64,000 nucleotides of DNA from Echinarachnius parma (taxonomy: Eukaryota > Echinodermata > Echinoidea > Clypeasteroida > Echinarachniidae), in contig JBAMJV010010045.1 of assembly GCA_037951105.1 (NCBI GenBank), positions 1 through 64,000 on the forward strand, in the 5' to 3' direction. The position numbers and the translations under genes are program-made. Under the pieces are notes generated by a model that saw nothing but the letters and a program-made list of their open reading frames with translations, was not told the origin of the DNA and ran no database searches. The stretch's first letter is position 1; each line of letters begins with the position of its first letter. Positions 61,401-64,000 of this stretch are shown in pieces.

Positions 61401-64000
61401 GAAATGCAATTTTGGAAATACTAAAAAGTGTATTCAATAATATAATGAGCGATGGGTGTTAACACCAGATGTTATTGAGATCCATTGTGCTAATAAAACT
61501 GCCCTTCAATTAGATCATCACAATTGAGATTGAAAAAAAAATTATAATAACAGATGGCAGTTTTGGCCTAATAAATTCAAATAATAAACCTGATTGAAAT
61601 TAGAGTGAGAGAACAATGGAAACAAATAGAAAAAAATGCATAATAAAATCACATGGAATGATCTTCTGGGGATAACAGAGAGAGAAAAATAAACTCATTA
61701 CATTGATGATATTCTTCACCCGCCCCCCCCCCCTCCCCTCCTTCCTTTCCCTAAAAAGGGCATATGTTTGCCTTGTTTGTTTAGTGTGGGTTGATGGATA
61801 TTTCCAATGTTTGTTTTAAAAACATGCAAGTGTATAATATCTGTTTATATTAACTAATAACTATTCTTTATCTCCCTTGCATTTCTGTTAATTGTAATTG
61901 CACATTTTGGTATTTGTTTTGTTGATTGTAATGTTATGTACAGTATGTCTAGTCTTGTTTGAAATGTACATATTAGCTAAAACAGTGAATGTACTTATTT
62001 TGTAAACTACTTAGCACAGATGTTTTCAAAATGCTAACAGATTCATTTCTCTTAACTGTATTAAATTATGCTACCTCTTCTTTTATTTGAAAACCCATTA
62101 ATGTTGGGGTACTTGTTCAATGTAAATGTGTACTTGTCTTGTACTTGCACCTGTCAACATTGAAATGTAATGTTCCCTATCAGTTCTTCATGTCTTTGGG
62201 GCCAAAATGTATGTGCTTTTACAAGTACTTTTAGCTATTTTTATTTTGAGAATGAATACAGTAAAAATAAATTCAAGTAATATCCGATATATTTACCCTC
62301 TGTTTGCTTTACAGTGCTGATGCCCTGAAGAAGAATCAAGAAATTGAATTTGAACGCAACAAAGAAAGATTTGTCTTCCTGAAGGTGAGTGCAAATTATT
62401 TGTTCTTCTCTAAATCGTTGATCAACTGAAAAGCTTCTTGTAATCAAAAGTCACAATTTAAGTATCTATAATTTCCGTTTCCATAATTTCATCTTTAAAG
62501 TAATTCATTAACTTTATAGTATTTCCCCAAAGTAATATTTGATACTTCTATCATATACCAATTTCATTGTAAGATGCTAGAGAATAATACAGTGGGATTT
62601 TCATAGAAAATGAAATGTTTACACAGTGAAAACAGTGAAAATCAATGTCTGATTTTATCCCAATCGTTCAAGTGAAGTATCCAAATTCGGATACTGTGGA
62701 CAATTGAGTAAACAAACTCGGATACTATGGTCGGAAATTGTCTATAAACGATTTCCAATTCAATGTCATATATCCCCATAATTGGGGAGAAATTTGAAAA
62801 GTCAAAATCTAAAGTTCATTCTTCTGTTACCATAAGCCAAACAGCAAGGTACAAGAGAAGTGTGAAAGCTCCAAGTGATTTTTGTTGAATTCTTCTTACA
62901 AAGTTAATGGATTTTGGGCGATTTTTTTATTGGATCGTGATCGAATGCCGATCAAATGATCACAGCATTAGAGCTTAATAGTAGCCCCTGAAATTCGAAA
63001 AGTAGCACCCGAAAAGGAGCCCCCGAAATAAAAATATTAATTTTTTCCCTGGAATATACCTGTGTATATATTATGGGAATTATACAGATTTGAAATGTGC
63101 ATTATGGGAACAAGTGACAGAAGATTAGTGCACGGAAAGAAAATTTAAAAATAGGGTATGTCGGGTGAGAATAAAAAAATATCTAACTTTGTTTATAAAT
63201 GTTGGTCTATGTAATCTTGGTATGGAGGTAATACAAGTTGAATAAAGCTGTATAAAACACTGTTTTTAAAAGCATAGTTTTCAATCCAAATTTTCACCCA
63301 TATGGCTTCTTCGGGGATTAATTTAAATCTTGATTTAAATAAAGATTTGTTTTGCTTCAGACGTTAATGAATCCCCGAAGAAGAATAAGTTCACAAAAAT
63401 ATGTTTTCAGAAAAAAAATATATAATTGGAAAACGCATCACAATTCTAAAGCATGCGTTCATGCGGTCTGAATTGCCAAGACTAATGTGTGCAGAGCGAA
63501 CGAATCGCCCAGGAATCTATTTTCTACAAACGTACGCGTGAATAGCATTGGCGTACTTGCAAATGGTTGGCCCGTATGGAACCAGGAAATAGTAGTGGTT
63601 CCGTAAGTGGTGGAAATTAATTGCTTTGTTTATGAATTACACAACCCTTTGCAAAATGTTGGGTATCTATTTGATATCACAAAACGGTACCAAACATATA
63701 ATAATGCGTTGTTCTTTGCCTGGTGGTCCCCTTTAATAGTAAATAACTTTCCAACCCTGCATCTGTTTGTAACCAAACTTTGTTGGCATGAATGCGCGCA
63801 AGTGGGCGAGACACATTACAGCTATCGCCTCGTTTATGATAAAATAATCTGATATACGCTTAGTATTAATAAATGATACAGTTGAGATATTTTTAAAATT
63901 TAGTCATTTTTGTTAATAGTTAATTGATGTTATGTTCTAAATTCAGCGCTGTTTAATCCCTTCCTTATTTCAATACTCTCTGCAGTGGGGATCGAAAGCC
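49490..64000 (+). CDS. ACO1: Iron regulatory protein 1 / cytosolic aconitase, N-terminal part (runs off the window)
   Basis: Role (family knowledge): with a 4Fe-4S cluster it is cytosolic aconitase (citrate to isocitrate); without the cluster it binds iron-responsive elements in mRNAs. Exons: 49490-49505 (MAETS), 53606-53701, 56241-56409, 56738-56875, optional 58894-59064, 62315-62384, 63986-64000 (partial). Phases 1,1,2,2,0 join cleanly with or without the optional exon. Visible family blocks: [88 protein letters not shown], and [19 protein letters not shown] then WGSKA. Spacing matches IRP1 rather than mitochondrial aconitase. The cluster-ligand cysteines and the RNA-binding C-terminal domain lie past 64000. 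The first intron is 4.1 kb and starts 16 bases after the ATG. Confidence 0.93.
50683..50840. mobile_element. Fold-back MITE (GGGCCCCATTGCAG family), copy 1
   Basis: 'accagggccccattgcagaa' pairs with 'gtgcaggggccctggt'; 'agagatacaatcaattgtaa' is repeated inverted. Confidence 0.8.
51139..51788. mobile_element. AGGGATCTAGTAAC-family MITE, copy 4, interrupted
   Basis: The family sequence (TTAAAGGGATGATGC... and '...acaatgttaccaagtccctt') is split by about 280 bases (51255-51535) that carry 'gtctgggggacctactccca' and its inverted partner 'gtaggttcccccacatatg'. Confidence 0.65.
52488..52735. mobile_element. GTGACCGGCTATAGC-family MITE, best copy
   Basis: 'atatgtgaccggctatagca' pairs with 'tgctatagccggtcacatat', and 'cggcacttgtcagtaa' with 'ttaccgacaagtgcc'. 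Confidence 0.85.
53373..53410 (+). pseudogene. Relic of IRP1 exon 2 start
   Basis: The string 'gtgactgcagaa' followed by 'caagcaagtttgccag' repeats the acceptor and the first codons of the real exon 2 (53594-53622, Asn-Lys-Phe-Ala-Ser). Homology ends within about 20 coding bases. It is too short and out of frame to be used. Confidence 0.55.
53721..53868. mobile_element. GGGCCCCATTGCAG-family MITE, copy 2, next to the IRP1 exon 2 donor
   Basis: 'ggggccctgttgcagaaaga' pairs with 'tctttctgcaacgtgccc'. It begins about 20 bases past the exon 2 donor (53702). Confidence 0.75.
55600..55895. mobile_element. GGCTCGACACT-family fold-back (CCGGGGCCAGTG core)
   Basis: 'aaggctcgacactcgcactg' at the left and 'gagtgtggagccctgc' at the right, with 'ggcccggggccagtg' and 'actggcccgaccgggcc' inside. 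Confidence 0.65.
55947..56196. mobile_element. GTGACCGGCTATAGC-family MITE, degraded
   Basis: 'tgtgaccagataaaagcaaa' and 'gggttttgctatattcaatc' are the diverged ends. It finishes about 45 bases before IRP1 exon 3. Confidence 0.6.
57655..57890. mobile_element. GGCTCGACACT-family element with TTACTTGCCC repeats
   Basis: 'attttacttgcccc', 'aacttgccctcttcc', 'ttttgggcaagcaaa' and the end 'gctagtgtcgagccctg' are seen; related pieces lie at 5165-5250 and 51805-52045. Confidence 0.6.
58894..59064 (+). CDS. ACO1: Candidate extra Cys-rich cassette exon of IRP1
   Basis: A GC-rich 171-base open segment lies in the large intron between the exons coding ...DHSVQVDVT and ADALKKNQ. It has a strong acceptor (CGTCTCTTTTGCAG) and a donor (ATTG|GTAATT), starts and ends in phase 2, and so adds 57 residues without changing the downstream frame. 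The insert contains a Gly run, then [17 protein letters not shown], later [13 protein letters not shown], and the downstream junction makes one more Cys; spacing C-x6-C-x2-C-x13-C-x8-C with two adjacent His. I know no equivalent in vertebrate or plant IRP1/aconitase. It could also be a chance open stretch, but base composition, length and both splice sites resemble the real exons here and not the AT-rich intron. Confidence 0.6.
59065..62314. other. IRP1 intron before exon ADALKKNQ
   Basis: AT-rich, no other exon-like segment on either strand. A T-run (61078-61092) and a C-tract (61721-61733) are present. Confidence 0.65.
63393..63736. mobile_element. AGGGTACCACC-family MITE, left-truncated copy
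   Basis: It matches 40030-40381 ('aaaaatatgttttcag', 'ttggaaaacgcatcac', 'gcaaaatgttgggtatctat', 'ctggtggtcccctttaa'). The left end is replaced by a hairpin with 'cttcttcggggatt' and 'aatccccgaagaag' (63308-63382). Confidence 0.75.

Overview
The window is animal nuclear DNA: AT-rich, with short exons (16 to 600 bases) split by long introns with GT/AG borders, and packed with small fold-back transposons, microsatellites and poly-G/poly-C tracts. Several dispersed repeats (the GCGCTATAT...TTATTATTA type, the 'acccatttatacacctggg' type, and many TTAA-bordered hairpin elements) and the gene set look like a marine deuterostome, most likely an echinoderm and probably a sea urchin. That assignment is a judgement from repeat style and protein similarity, not a search.

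Four genes can be read exon by exon. (1) GABPB, the ankyrin-repeat beta subunit of the ETS factor GABP/NRF-2, minus strand, 15462 down to 4003 (start codon present, C-terminus not found). (2) MyD88, the Toll/IL-1 receptor adaptor, minus strand, 29685 down to 24319 or 24100, complete (386 residues, death domain plus TIR domain). (3) A sulfite oxidase, plus strand, 34483 to 44783, complete (383 residues), consisting only of the molybdenum-cofactor and dimerisation domains, without the mitochondrial leader and cytochrome b5 domain of vertebrate enzymes. (4) IRP1/cytosolic aconitase, plus strand, from 49490 to beyond the end of the window (N-terminal part only). The first two genes are arranged head-to-tail on the minus strand and the last two head-to-tail on the plus strand; the MyD88 and sulfite oxidase genes are divergent across about 4.8 kb filled by nested repeats.

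The most notable theme is tandem exon duplication, seen in all four genes and at all stages of decay: an exactly 190-bp-period array of five open, phase-matched copies of one GABPB exon (candidate mutually exclusive exons); two intact, diverged terminal exons for the MyD88 TIR domain plus a decayed copy of another TIR exon; two broken copies of the last sulfite oxidase exon plus relics of its exon 9; and a relic of IRP1 exon 2. In addition, IRP1 appears to carry a 171-base, phase-neutral, cysteine-rich extra exon that has no counterpart in the vertebrate IRP1 I know.

The remaining DNA (1-4002, 16.9-23.0 kb, 30-34.4 kb, 44.8-49.4 kb and the introns) holds repeats: TTAA-bordered MITEs, long perfect fold-backs, nested insertions, two GGAC-tract elements, two truncated non-LTR retrotransposons, and CA/GT microsatellites. 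No rRNA, CRISPR or prokaryotic features are present.
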